A DNA stretch of 64,000 nucleotides from Gammaproteobacteria bacterium (GTDB lineage: Bacteria; Pseudomonadota; Gammaproteobacteria; Steroidobacterales; Steroidobacteraceae), in assembly GCA_025350055.1 (NCBI GenBank), contig JANXYK010000041.1:1-64000 (forward strand), in the 5' to 3' direction. Shown here piece by piece: positions 25,662 through 34,278 of this stretch. Numbering within the stretch: the first letter of the stretch is position 1; every line of letters begins with the position of its first letter. The notes under the pieces were generated by a model. The model saw only the letters and a program-made list of their open reading frames with translations, was not told where the DNA came from and searched no databases. Both the position numbers and the translations under genes were made by a program.

Positions 25662-26252
25662 ATGAAGCAGCCCGTATCCGAAGGCGCGCGCGGCGCGCGC
25701 TCGCGCCAGTTACGCATCATCGCCGGTCAGTGGCGCGGCCGGCGCTGGCGTTTTCCGCCCGGTGAGATCCGCCCCACGGGTGATCGGGTGCGCGAGACGC
25801 TGTTCAACTGGCTGCAGGGGCGCATCAGCGGCCGCCGCTGCCTCGACCTGTACGCCGGCGCCGGCGCCCTCGGCCTCGAGGCGCTCTCGCGCGGCGCCGC
25901 GCACTGCGTGTTCGTCGATCGTGACCGGCAGGCCATCGACAATCTGCGCAAGCTCCTGCTCGAGTGGCAGGCGCCCGCGGCAGCGGCGCAGTGCCTGCAG
26001 AGCGAGGCTGCGCGCTTCCTGGCCGGATCCGCGCAGCCGTTCGACCTGGTGTTCCTCGATCCGCCCTTCATGGCGGGCGCGCTCGAGGCCGCCATCGCGC
26101 AGCTCGAGTCGCGCGGCTGGCTGCACAGCGGCAGCCTTGTCTATATCGAGCGCCCCCGCAACGCGCCGCTGCCGCCATTGCCGGCCAGTTGGAAGCCGCT
26201 ATGCAACGGCACGGCCGGCGCGGTCGGTTATGATCTGCTCGAACGCCTGTAA
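25662..26252 (+). CDS. rsmD: 16S rRNA (guanine-966 N2)-methyltransferase RsmD
   Basis: 196 residues. Motif I is LDLYAGAGALGLEALSRGA, the catalytic motif IV is FLDPPF, and the N-terminal RIIAGQWRGRR and RPTGDRVRETLFNWL are characteristic. Methylates G966 of 16S rRNA. It is followed 11 nt later by coaD, a classic bacterial neighbour. TTGCCG-N16-TAGGCT (25624-25651) is a possible promoter ending 10 nt before the ATG. Confidence 0.95.
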   Translation: MKQPVSEGARGARSRQLRIIAGQWRGRRWRFPPGEIRPTGDRVRETLFNWLQGRISGRRCLDLYAGAGALGLEALSRGAAHCVFVDRDRQAIDNLRKLLLEWQAPAAAAQCLQSEAARFLAGSAQPFDLVFLDPPFMAGALEAAIAQLESRGWLHSGSLVYIERPRNAPLPPLPASWKPLCNGTAGAVGYDLLERL

Positions 26253-26263
26253 AGGAGCGCCTC

Positions 26264-26752
26264 GTGCCCACACATCGCAATGCCGTCTATCCCGGCACCT
26301 TTGACCCGATCACGCGCGGCCATGAAGACCTGGTGCGCCGGGCCGCCGGCGTCTTCGATCGCGTGGTGCTGGCCATTGCCGCCAGTCCCAGCAAGGCGCC
26401 GATGTTCACAATCGACGAGCGCGTGGAACTGGCGCGTGGCGTGCTGGCCGACATCAGCAATGTCGAGGTTGTGGGCTACAGGGGCCTCACGGTCGAGTTC
26501 GCGGCCAGCAACGGCATCGGTGTGATCGTGCGCGGCCTGCGCGCCGTAGCCGATTTTGAATTCGAGTTCCAGCTCGCGAACATGGGCCGTCACCTGAATC
26601 CCGATATCGAGACGGTGTATCTCACGCCCAAGGAGCAGTACACCTTCATCTCTTCGTCGATGGTGCGCGAGATCGCCACGCTGGGCGGCAACGTCACGGA
26701 GTTCGTGCATCCGCTGGTGAAGGCGGCCTTCGAGCGGCGGCTGCGAAAATGA
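26264..26752 (+). CDS. coaD: Phosphopantetheine adenylyltransferase
   Basis: 162 residues from a GTG with AAAGGAG upstream. The nucleotidyltransferase motif is YPGTFDPITRGHEDL, and the C-terminal ISSSMVREIA is the conserved substrate-binding stretch. Makes dephospho-CoA, the penultimate step of CoA synthesis. Its TGA overlaps the ATG of ggt by 4 nt. Confidence 0.96.
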   Translation: MPTHRNAVYPGTFDPITRGHEDLVRRAAGVFDRVVLAIAASPSKAPMFTIDERVELARGVLADISNVEVVGYRGLTVEFAASNGIGVIVRGLRAVADFEFEFQLANMGRHLNPDIETVYLTPKEQYTFISSSMVREIATLGGNVTEFVHPLVKAAFERRLRK

Positions 26753-28497
26753 GTCGCTGGCGCACGAGCGCTGAGCGCGCATCGTCGATCGTTGTGCGGA
26801 TGATGTCGCTGGCAGCATTGCTGGCGGCGCAACTGCTCGCACTGCCCGTCGCGCGGGCGGCCGACGTTGCCGCGGCACCCACTGCAGCCGCCGCGCCTGC
26901 GCATGCAGCGATTGCCAGCGCGCATCCGCTGGCGAGCGCTGCCGGCATGGAAATCCTGCACGCCGGCGGCAACGCCTTCGATGCCGCGGTGGCCGTGAGC
27001 GCCGCGCTGGCAGTGGTCGAGCCCACGGGTTCCGGTCTCACCGGTGGCGGTTTCTATCTGCTGCATCGCGGCTCGGATGGCATGGAGAGCGCCGTCGATG
27101 CACGCGAGTACGCGCCCGCGGCCGCAACGCGCGACATGTTCCTCGACGCGAAGGGCGAGCCGGTGCCGGGCCTGTCGATGGAAAGCGCGCTGGCGGCCGG
27201 CATTCCGGGTGAGCCCGCGGGCATGGCGCTGCTCGCGAAACGATACGGACGCTTGTCGGTCGCGCAGAGCCTGGCGCCTGCCATCAAGCTGGCGCGCGAG
27301 GGATTTCCGCTCTCGGCGCGCCTGCACGATGCGCTCCAGCGTTCGCAGAAGCAGTTCGCCGCCGATCCGGAAGTGGCGCGCAATTTCCTGCGCAACGGCG
27401 CGGTGCCGGCTGTGGGCACGATTATCCGTCAGCCGGAACTCGCCGCCACGCTTGAGCATCTGGCGCGCAATGGCCTGGAGTCTTTCTATCACGGCGAACT
27501 CGCCGAGCGCCTGGTCGCCGGTGTGCGTGAGCAGGGCGGCATCTGGAGCGTCGCGGATCTCGCCGAGTATCGCGCGCTCGAGCGCGCACCGCTGGTCGGG
27601 CACTACCGCGGCGCGCGCGTGGTCTCTGCGCCGCCGCCCAGCTCTGGCGGCGTAGCGCTGATCGAGGCGTTGAATGTGCTGGAGCAGTTGCCGCTCGCCA
27701 ATATCGATGCCGTGACGCGCAAGCACTTCATCATCGAGGCGATGCGTCGCGCGCACCGCGATCGCGCGGTGTACCTGGGCGATCCTGATTTCGTCAGCGT
27801 GCCGGGCGCAATGCTGACGAGCAGCGATTACGCGGCGGGCCTGGCAGCTTCGATCCGCAGCGATCGCGCCACGCCGAGCAACTCGTTGCCGGGCGTGGGT
27901 GCGGGTGCGTCCGCGGGCCCACAGACCACGCACTTCTCGGTGCTCGATCGCGAAGGCAATCGCGTCGCCGCGACCATTACCCTCAATTTCGGTTTTGGTT
28001 CCGGCCGCATGATCAAGGGCACCGGTTTGTTCCTGAACAACGAGATGGATGATTTCTCGATCAAGGCCGGCGTGCCCAATGGCTATGGCCTGGTAGGCGC
28101 CGAGGCCAATGCCATCGCTCCGCACAAGCGCATGCTCTCCTCGGTGACGCCTGCTTTCGTTGAGAAAGGCGATCGCACGATGATCACCGGCTCACCCGGC
28201 GGCAGTCTCATCATCGGCCTGGTGTTGCTCGCGACGCTTGATTTCGTGGACGGCCACAGCGCGGCGCAGATCGCGGCCGCGCCGCGCTTCCACCACCAGT
28301 ATCTGCCTGATGTGGTGCGCTACGAACCTGATGCGCTGAGCAGCGATGAGATTGCCGCGCTCAAGGCGCGCGGCGATACCGTGGAGCCGGGCGGTCGGCG
28401 CTGGGGCAACCTGCAGACCATCGTCTGGGATCGCGCCAGCGGCACGGTCGAAGCCGCGGCGGATCCGCGCGGCGAGGGCGAAGGCCTGGTCGACTGA
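26749..28497 (+). CDS. ggt: Exported gamma-glutamyltransferase
   Basis: 582 residues, normal for the uncleaved proenzyme. After a basic N-terminus and signal peptide (to about 37) comes the large subunit (MEILHAGGNAFDAAVAVSAAL). The autocleavage nucleophile is the first Thr of TTHFSVLD near residue 392, and the small subunit contains NNEMDDF and TGSPGG. It hydrolyses or transfers gamma-glutamyl groups, for example from glutathione, in the periplasm. The ATGA overlap with coaD shows translational coupling. The glutamate released could join the amino acid pools used by the cluster upstream. Confidence 0.94.
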   Translation: MSRWRTSAERASSIVVRMMSLAALLAAQLLALPVARAADVAAAPTAAAAPAHAAIASAHPLASAAGMEILHAGGNAFDAAVAVSAALAVVEPTGSGLTGGGFYLLHRGSDGMESAVDAREYAPAAATRDMFLDAKGEPVPGLSMESALAAGIPGEPAGMALLAKRYGRLSVAQSLAPAIKLAREGFPLSARLHDALQRSQKQFAADPEVARNFLRNGAVPAVGTIIRQPELAATLEHLARNGLESFYHGELAERLVAGVREQGGIWSVADLAEYRALERAPLVGHYRGARVVSAPPPSSGGVALIEALNVLEQLPLANIDAVTRKHFIIEAMRRAHRDRAVYLGDPDFVSVPGAMLTSSDYAAGLAASIRSDRATPSNSLPGVGAGASAGPQTTHFSVLDREGNRVAATITLNFGFGSGRMIKGTGLFLNNEMDDFSIKAGVPNGYGLVGAEANAIAPHKRMLSSVTPAFVEKGDRTMITGSPGGSLIIGLVLLATLDFVDGHSAAQIAAAPRFHHQYLPDVVRYEPDALSSDEIAALKARGDTVEPGGRRWGNLQTIVWDRASGTVEAAADPRGEGEGLVD

Positions 28498-28519
28498 GCC
28501 CGCAGCAGTACTGCGGGCT
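28497..28519. terminator. Hairpin between convergent ggt and methyltransferase-like genes
   Basis: AGCCCGCAG, 5-nt loop, CTGCGGGCT: a perfect 9-bp stem starting in the ggt stop codon. It has no long T-tract, so termination strength is uncertain. Confidence 0.55.
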
Positions 28520-28543
28520 GCAGTGACGCACTACGTTTTGCGG

Positions 28544-29317
28544 CTAGTGCTTGGGCTTGCGGAACTTCAGCACGAACTGATCCGTCTTGCCACGAATCCC
28601 CGCATCGAACACCGCCGCGGTGCGCGGGTCCGCGCTGTTACGCAGCAGCGGGCTTTCCGCTTCCAGCACGAAACCCGCCGCGATCACCTCGCGTTTGACG
28701 AGCTCCGAGTCGATGCGATGCAGCGTGGAGGTCACATCGGCCGGCGCATCCGCCGCCGCTGAGTGATCGATCACGAAATACTCACCGCCCGGCTTCAGCG
28801 CGTCGAAGATCGATTTGTTGAACGCCTGCAGATCGAGCCCCGTGACATTGTGCACGTCATGGTAGTTCTGCGAAGTCCATACCACATCGGCCTTCTCGGG
28901 CAGTGACAGGCTCGCGATGGGCTGTACCAGGACGGTGACGTTGGCGTAGTGCGGATCCGCGGCGATGGCCTTCACCGGTGCGGTGCGGTCGGGCTCACCC
29001 GGTTCCGGCGCGGTGCGCGGTGCCGGCGCGATTGCAAAGAGCTTGCCGTGCTTGCCGACCACGTGGCTCAAGAGGCGCGTGTAGTAGCCACCTCCAGGCA
29101 CCAGCTCGACCACCTGCTCGCCCGGCCGGATATTGGCGAACAACAAGGTCTCGGCCGGCTTGCGATCGGCATCGCGCTTCCGGTCGGCTTCCGGGCGGGC
29201 CGTATCGGCCACAGCTGCGGCGATATAGGCGGGCGTAGCCGCCGGTGCGGGCAGCGCAATTGACAGCGCGCCGCTGGCCGCCAGGGCAATTGCGCAAAGA
29301 TTTGTGGAGATCTTCAT
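28544..29317 (-). CDS. Methyltransferase-like protein with signal peptide (COG4798 type)
   Basis: 257 residues; GGAG lies 8 nt upstream of the ATG. A signal peptide is clear (MKISTNLCAIALAASGALSI, cleavage near APA). The rest is a class I methyltransferase fold: VVELVPGGGYYTRLL in place of motif I, then DVVWTSQNYHD and ALKPGGEYFVIDH. The VPGGGYYT form of the SAM loop is shared by a group of exported homologues. Because SAM is not expected in the periplasm, the protein may bind another ligand. It is convergent with ggt. Confidence 0.78.
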   Translation of the reverse strand: MKISTNLCAIALAASGALSIALPAPAATPAYIAAAVADTARPEADRKRDADRKPAETLLFANIRPGEQVVELVPGGGYYTRLLSHVVGKHGKLFAIAPAPRTAPEPGEPDRTAPVKAIAADPHYANVTVLVQPIASLSLPEKADVVWTSQNYHDVHNVTGLDLQAFNKSIFDALKPGGEYFVIDHSAAADAPADVTSTLHRIDSELVKREVIAAGFVLEAESPLLRNSADPRTAAVFDAGIRGKTDQFVLKFRKPKH

Positions 29318-29512
29318 GGTGTAACTCCGTGGGCTGCGAGAATGGGCCGAGATTTACTAGCGACCCGGCGCGCGGCCATTGGTTCCGTGCGCCGCGCGAC
29401 CCGCACACTACAGCCTGTCGATTGACTGGCGCAATGGTGCTGCGGACAGGCGGGAATCGCGGCACAATGGCCGCACAGCGCTCTGGCACTACAAAAAACG
29501 AAGGGGACAGAC

Positions 29513-31045
29513 ATGGCTGATTCATCCGACCAGGCTTTTGGCCGCCGCGAATTCGTGCAGGGTGCGGCCTCGGCGGCATTGCTGGCCTCCGCTTCGGGCA
29601 CTGTGATCGCCGCTGCCTCTGGCAAGAATTCCGACAAGGCGCTGGTGCTGGCGAAGATTCCGTCGATGCATGCCGAGAACCTGCGGCGCCTGCAGGAGTG
29701 GATCGCGCTGCCCTCCATCGCCGCTGAGAACCTGAATTATCCCGCTGGTGCCGAGCACATGGCCGAACTCGCGCGCCAGGCGGGCTTTACCGGCGTGCGG
29801 CTCGTCCCCACTTCTGGCAAGCCGGGCGTCTACGGCAAGCTCGATGCCGGCGCGCGCACCACGCTAGCGGTGTACTTCATGTACGACGTGAAGCAGTTCG
29901 TACCGTCGGAATGGACTTCGCCGCCGCTCGCCGCTGCGCTGGTGCAGAAGGAAGGGCTGGGCACCGTGTGCATGGGCCGCGGCGCCGTGAACCAGAAGGG
30001 TCCGCAGAATTCCTTCCTCGGTGCGCTCGCCGCGTTCAAGGCCGCAGGCAAGAAGCTGCCGGTGAACCTGGTGCTGGTCAGCGAGGGCGAAGAGGAAATT
30101 GCCTCGCCGCACTTCGGTGAGATCGTGGCCGATCCTGAAGTGTTCGCGCAGCTCAAGGGTTGTGCCGGCGTGATGTTGCCCTCCGCAGACCAGGAGCGCG
30201 ACGGGAGCCTGGAAGTCACCATGGGTGCCAAGGGCGTGGTCGAGCTCGAGCTGGTCTCGAGCGGCGAGAAGTGGGGGCGCGGCCCGCGCAAGGACGTGCA
30301 CTCCAGCCTCGAGGCGCAGGTCGATTCACCTTCGTGGCACCTGATCCAGGCGCTCAACACGCTGGTCGACAAGGACGGCCACACGCCGGTGGTCGAAGGC
30401 TTCTTCGAACACGCGAAGCCGCTCTCGCCCGCGCAGCTGCAGATGGTCGAGAGCTACGCCGCCACGGTGCCGGAAAAGGTGGTCAAGGAATCACTCGGCG
30501 TCGATAAATGGGTGCACGACCTGAGTTGGCGCGATTCGCTGGTGCGCTTGTACTCGCAGCCGACGATCAACATCGAGGGACTGGTTGGCGGTTACACCGG
30601 TCCCGGCGGCAAGACCGTGCTGCCGCACCGCGCGGTCGCCAAGATCGACATGCGGCTGGTGCCTGACATGACCGCTGCCGACACGCTTGCAAAACTCAAG
30701 GCGCATCTTGCGAAGCACGGCTTCGGCGACATCGAAGTGAACATGAGCGGCGGCTACGATCCGACGCAGACCGATCCCGACAGCGCCTTCATGAAGGCGA
30801 TTCTGGCCACCTATCGCAAGCTCGGCAGTAATCCGCAAGTGCTGCCGCGCAGCCCGGGCTCCTGGCCCGGCTATCGCTTCACCAATGCACCGCTGAGCCT
30901 GCCCGCCGGCGGCTTCGGCCTCGGCCACGGTACCGGCGCGCATGCGCCAGATGAGTACTACCTGATCGATTCCACCAACCCGAAGGTGCAGGGGCTGGAT
31001 GGCGCGGTGGGCTCGTTCGTGGAATGCCTGTACGCACTCGCCTGA
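29513..31045 (+). CDS. Tat-exported M20-family peptidase homologue with altered zinc ligands
   Basis: 510 residues; AAGGGGACAG precedes the ATG. A twin-arginine signal is present (GRREFVQGAASAALLA, residues 10-25). The fold is M20 dipeptidase-like with RGAVNQKGP, SEGEEEIASP, an intervening dimerisation domain and HGTGAHAPDEY near the C-terminus. Two expected zinc ligands are changed: the GHxDVQ His is Met123 (YFMYDVKQF) and the GAxDxKG Asp is Asn160. The Glu pair and the last His remain. Activity with one metal, or a binding role, are both possible. Confidence 0.85.
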   Translation: MADSSDQAFGRREFVQGAASAALLASASGTVIAAASGKNSDKALVLAKIPSMHAENLRRLQEWIALPSIAAENLNYPAGAEHMAELARQAGFTGVRLVPTSGKPGVYGKLDAGARTTLAVYFMYDVKQFVPSEWTSPPLAAALVQKEGLGTVCMGRGAVNQKGPQNSFLGALAAFKAAGKKLPVNLVLVSEGEEEIASPHFGEIVADPEVFAQLKGCAGVMLPSADQERDGSLEVTMGAKGVVELELVSSGEKWGRGPRKDVHSSLEAQVDSPSWHLIQALNTLVDKDGHTPVVEGFFEHAKPLSPAQLQMVESYAATVPEKVVKESLGVDKWVHDLSWRDSLVRLYSQPTINIEGLVGGYTGPGGKTVLPHRAVAKIDMRLVPDMTAADTLAKLKAHLAKHGFGDIEVNMSGGYDPTQTDPDSAFMKAILATYRKLGSNPQVLPRSPGSWPGYRFTNAPLSLPAGGFGLGHGTGAHAPDEYYLIDSTNPKVQGLDGAVGSFVECLYALA

Positions 31046-31047
31046 AG

Positions 31048-31362
31048 ATGAGCAAGCCCTCTTCGTCTGAGTGGGAGCTGGCGATCGATCTGCCATTGGG
31101 CGTCGTCGCCAGCCAGCTCATGCGCATCGAGGAACAGTTGCGGTTGTTGAACATGAAAGCCGCCGACTTCGTGCGCGAGCGCGATAGCGATCGGCGCAGT
31201 GGCGCCATTTCGATCCGGCTCGAGCGCATCAACCGTGCGCTCGATTCGATCCGCACGCTGATGGCGGATATCGAGACTGATATCGATGGCGCGAACGGGA
31301 GTTCGGATGCGGTGTATTCGCGCGCGGCGGATCGCAAGCCGGCGCCGGAGCGCGATGACTAG
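31048..31362 (+). CDS. Hypothetical protein, charged helical (104 residues)
   Basis: The frame starts 2 nt after the peptidase stop codon; the ribosome-binding site is weak. Codon use (third positions rich in G/C) looks like real coding sequence. The middle is predicted helical with heptad-like leucines (MRIEEQLRLLN, RINRALDSIRTLMADIE), suggesting a small coiled coil, and the tail is polar. No recognised domain. Confidence 0.5.
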   Translation: MSKPSSSEWELAIDLPLGVVASQLMRIEEQLRLLNMKAADFVRERDSDRRSGAISIRLERINRALDSIRTLMADIETDIDGANGSSDAVYSRAADRKPAPERDD

Positions 31363-31370
31363 CAAGCGCG

Positions 31371-31777
31371 TTACTTGAATCGCGAGGCTACGGTAGACGC
31401 ATAGGCCGAGGCTATCACCATGCCCGTCAGTATATTTGCCAACATGCAAAGCGCGAATTTGGCGCCCGACACGAGGTAGTAGCTGTTGAGAAGATAAAAG
31501 GCCCCTTGCAAGAATATTGAGACAACGGTTAGTAGACGGGCCCATCTTCTGAACACTAGCAGCCCGACTGTGCTGACCACAGAAGCTGCCACATCAGCTA
31601 CGCCAAATATGGCATGGCAAAAACGAAACCTTTGTCGCCAGATACGGCAACAGTCGATGAGATGCCGCGGGGTAGATCTGCATTGACTCCACCCAGGAAA
31701 TCAACAAAGTTGGCGGCCAACGAGACGGCTACCGCAACCAATATCAGTGCCCGAAATGCGGGTGCAGTTATTGGCAT
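31371..31777 (-). pseudogene. Frameshifted small membrane protein gene
   Basis: Two minus-strand frames join into one plausible multi-helix membrane protein. The first (31777 to a stop at 31598) encodes MPITAPAFRALILVAVAV and about 40 further residues. The second (to 31371) encodes FGVADVAASVVSTVGLLVFR followed by two more helices. Adding one T in the T-run at 31617-31621 joins them into about 135 residues with four helices. The region has a visibly lower GC content than its neighbours. It could be a genuine inactivating deletion, a sequencing error or, less likely, programmed slippage. Confidence 0.6.
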
Positions 31778-31789
31778 GGCACCTGACTA

Positions 31790-32644
31790 CTACTTGCGCG
31801 CCGTTCGCGACGCAGTGCGTGCACGCTGCTTGCGGACCGGCGACTTCGCAGCCTGCCGCCGCGGTTTTGCAGCTCGCTTCGCTTTCGCGACGCGCTTTGG
31901 TTTCGCGCCACGCTTCGGTTTTGCGGCAACGCGCTGCTTCTGTATCGCCACCCGCGGCGGCCGCGAGGCCTTCGGCAACTTGCCCTCGCGCGCCAGATCC
32001 ACCGCGCGCCACAGGTACCACGCCGCGATCGAGCAGTGTGGGTGCCAGCGCTCTCCAAACTCGCGCAGCGCGCGCGGCGTCGGCAGTCCCTTGAGCCCAT
32101 ACGCTAGACGGAAGCCGTTGCGCACGCCGTAGTCATCGATTGGCAGCACGTTGGGGCGGCCCAACTGGAACATCAGCATCATGTGCACAGTCCACGGGCC
32201 GATTCCGCGTACCTGCGTCAGGCGCTCGATGATGTGATCGTCCTCGAGTTCGACGAGTTCGTGCGAGGCGGGTACCACGCCGGCCATCGTCTTGTCGGCA
32301 AGATCGTGCAGAGCGCGTATCTTCGCGAATGAAAATCCCACTGCACGCAGCTTGGTCTCATCAGTCGCCCGCAGCGCCGCAGGCTCGGGAAAGGCTGCCG
32401 GCGCATACAGCGCCACGAAACGCTGCAGTATTTTCTGGGCCACGGCGCCATTGAGTTGCTGGTGCGCAATGCTCGAGGCCAGCGATTCGTAGGGCGTGGT
32501 CTCGATCCGTGCGTGCATCGTGCAGGGCCCGGCGCTGTCGATGATGCGTGCCATCACCGGGTCGAGCGCTGCGAGTTCGCGTTCGCGCTTGCGCATGGCC
32601 TTGTGCGCGGCGGGGGAGGGCTCGGGCCTGGCTGCTTCATTCAT
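31790..32644 (-). CDS. AlkA-like DNA-3-methyladenine glycosylase with basic C-terminal tail
   Basis: 284 residues from the ATG at 32644, which overlaps the mutM stop codon by 4 nt. The HhH-GPD fold is evident: SLASSIAHQQLNG, the helix-hairpin-helix LTQVRGIGPWTVHM and the catalytic Asp in LPIDDYGVRNG. It removes alkylated bases. After about residue 215 there is a 60-residue tail made almost only of Lys, Arg, Ala, Pro and Val, similar to histone H1 or bacterial H1-like proteins; ordinary members of this family end near residue 210. Coupled to mutM, giving a two-glycosylase repair operon. Confidence 0.88.
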   Translation of the reverse strand: MNEAARPEPSPAAHKAMRKRERELAALDPVMARIIDSAGPCTMHARIETTPYESLASSIAHQQLNGAVAQKILQRFVALYAPAAFPEPAALRATDETKLRAVGFSFAKIRALHDLADKTMAGVVPASHELVELEDDHIIERLTQVRGIGPWTVHMMLMFQLGRPNVLPIDDYGVRNGFRLAYGLKGLPTPRALREFGERWHPHCSIAAWYLWRAVDLAREGKLPKASRPPRVAIQKQRVAAKPKRGAKPKRVAKAKRAAKPRRQAAKSPVRKQRARTASRTARK

Positions 32645-33456
32645 CGCTGGCACTCCGGGCAAAAATAGGTGGAACGCTGTCCCTGCGTGATGTGCCGTAT
32701 CGGCGTGCGGCAGCGCCGGCAGGGCTTGCCGTCGCGCTCGTACACGTACAGCTTCACGCCAAATTCGCCAGGCAACCCCGCGGCGTTCACGTAGTCGCGC
32801 AGTGTGGTGCCGCCGGCGCGGATCGAAGCCGCCAGCACGCGACGGATTGCCGCCGCGAGGCGCTTCGACTCATCCGGCTTGAGCGAACGCGCGGCGCGAC
32901 GTGGCGCAATGCGCGCATGGAACAGCGCCTCGCTGGCGTAGATGTTGCCCACGCCCGTGATCAGACGCCCATTGAGCAGCAGTGTCTTGATCGCAACGCG
33001 ACGCCGGCGCGTGACGCGATGCAGGTACTCGCCATCGAACTCGTCCTGCAGCGGCTCGGGCGCGAGCCCGGCCAGGAGCTTGTGCGCATGCGGATCATCA
33101 GTGGTGTACAGGCAGCTGCCAAAGCGGCGCGGATCATTGAAGCGCAGCGCCTGGCCCGAATCGAGCCACAGGTCCAGGTGATCGTGCGTCTTGCGCGCAA
33201 TGTCCTGCGCCAGCACGCGCAACGACCCCGACATGCCCAGATGCATGATCAGCGTGCCGCGCGTGAGGCGGATCAACAGGTACTTCGCGCGCCGCTCGAC
33301 GCGATCAATGCGTTGGCCACGCAGCAGGCGGGGCAACTTGGGATCCACTGGCCAGCGCAAGCGCGCGTCGTGCACGTGCAGCGCGTGCACGGTGCGGCCT
33401 TTGAGATGCGGCTCGATGCCGCGGCGGGTGGTCTCGACTTCGGGCAACTCTGGCAC
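32641..33456 (-). CDS. mutM: Formamidopyrimidine-DNA glycosylase
   Basis: 271 residues. N-terminal PELPEVET with the catalytic Pro2/Glu3, MHLGMSG, NDPRRFG, GVGNIYASEALF and a C-terminal zinc finger with four Cys (CRRCRTPI ... YFCPECQR). Removes 8-oxoguanine and formamidopyrimidines and nicks the abasic site. It is upstream of the AlkA-like gene and close to rpmG-rpmB, as in many gammaproteobacteria. Confidence 0.97.
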   Translation of the reverse strand: MPELPEVETTRRGIEPHLKGRTVHALHVHDARLRWPVDPKLPRLLRGQRIDRVERRAKYLLIRLTRGTLIMHLGMSGSLRVLAQDIARKTHDHLDLWLDSGQALRFNDPRRFGSCLYTTDDPHAHKLLAGLAPEPLQDEFDGEYLHRVTRRRRVAIKTLLLNGRLITGVGNIYASEALFHARIAPRRAARSLKPDESKRLAAAIRRVLAASIRAGGTTLRDYVNAAGLPGEFGVKLYVYERDGKPCRRCRTPIRHITQGQRSTYFCPECQR

Positions 33457-33494
33457 GGTGCCCGTCTATGAAACTCTGATCGAACCCGGGCGGG

Positions 33495-33650
33495 TTACTT
33501 GATCTTGGTCTCTTTGTAGCTCACGTGCTTGCGCACGCGCGGATCGTATTTCTGCACTTCCATCTTTTCAGGATGCAGGCGCTTGTTCTTCATCGCCACG
33601 TAGAAATGGCCGGTGCCGGCCGTGGAGAGCAGTTTTACTTTTTCGCGCAT
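33495..33650 (-). CDS. rpmG: 50S ribosomal protein L33
   Basis: 51 residues starting [17 protein letters not shown] and ending VSYKETKIK. It has no CxxC pairs, so it is the zinc-free form. It lies 28 nt downstream of rpmB, the usual pair. Confidence 0.95.
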   Translation of the reverse strand: MREKVKLLSTAGTGHFYVAMKNKRLHPEKMEVQKYDPRVRKHVSYKETKIK

Positions 33651-33678
33651 GGCAGCAGGCCCTTGATCGCAGGATGGG

Positions 33679-33915
33679 TTACAGGTTTTCGCCGCGGCTG
33701 CGAAGATCGGCCACGACCGCCTCGATGCCGTTCTTGTCGATGGTGCGCAGGCCATTGCCCGACACGCGCAGCGTGATCCAGCGCTTCTCGCCCTCGAGCC
33801 AGAAACGCTGCGTGTGCAGATTGGGCAGAAAGCGACGCCGCTTGCGATTGTTGGCGTGCGAGACGGTGTTGCCCGTGACAGGCCTCTTGCCTGTGATCTG
33901 ACAGACGCGCGACAT
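33679..33915 (-). CDS. rpmB: 50S ribosomal protein L28
   Basis: 78 residues beginning [16 protein letters not shown], with [13 protein letters not shown] and [18 protein letters not shown] precedes the ATG. First gene of the rpmB-rpmG pair. Confidence 0.96.
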   Translation of the reverse strand: MSRVCQITGKRPVTGNTVSHANNRKRRRFLPNLHTQRFWLEGEKRWITLRVSGNGLRTIDKNGIEAVVADLRSRGENL

Positions 33916-33986
33916 GACAGTAATCCTTATAAATCAGCAGCTTGAGTATTTTCTCCGACCGCAGAGCATGCGGGCGAAGGGCGGGC

Positions 33987-33992
33987 TTTATA
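33987..33992 (-). promoter_or_regulatory. Extended -10 (TGGTATAAA) upstream of rpmB
   Basis: On the minus strand TATAAA is preceded by TGG, the extended -10 form. It would give an rpmB leader of about 65 nt. A -35 is not obvious. Confidence 0.4.
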
Positions 33993-34100
33993 CCAGCCCG
34001 GAGGCCGTCAGTCCATAGGAGGGCCGAATTGGGCCTTCGGCGGCTGGCAATCGTGCCAGGTTGCGGACGCCGCAACCAACAAACCGACGTTTGCCGCCTT

Positions 34101-34250
34101 CTAACGACGAATGCGTTCCAGGGTTTCGCGCACCTTCTCGGCCGTAAGCTTAGACAGAGGTGTTCGAGGCACCGCTACCACGCCCGTGCCACGCTTTTGC
34201 AGCTTGAGCGGAGGGGCAGCGCGGCCGGGGGAATCCTTAGTGGATTTCAT
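34101..34250 (-). CDS. Small basic hypothetical protein (49 residues)
   Basis: The frame follows radC on the same strand. From the ATG at 34250 it encodes 49 residues, about a quarter of them Lys or Arg, with GVVAVPRTPLSKLTAEKV and a helical RETLERIRR end. An in-frame ATG at 34277, 1 nt after the radC stop, would add nine residues and allow translational coupling. No ribosome-binding site is clear for either. No domain recognised. Confidence 0.4.
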   Translation of the reverse strand: MKSTKDSPGRAAPPLKLQKRGTGVVAVPRTPLSKLTAEKVRETLERIRR

Positions 34251-34278
34251 GGCACAAAATTGCCATGGATACCGCATT

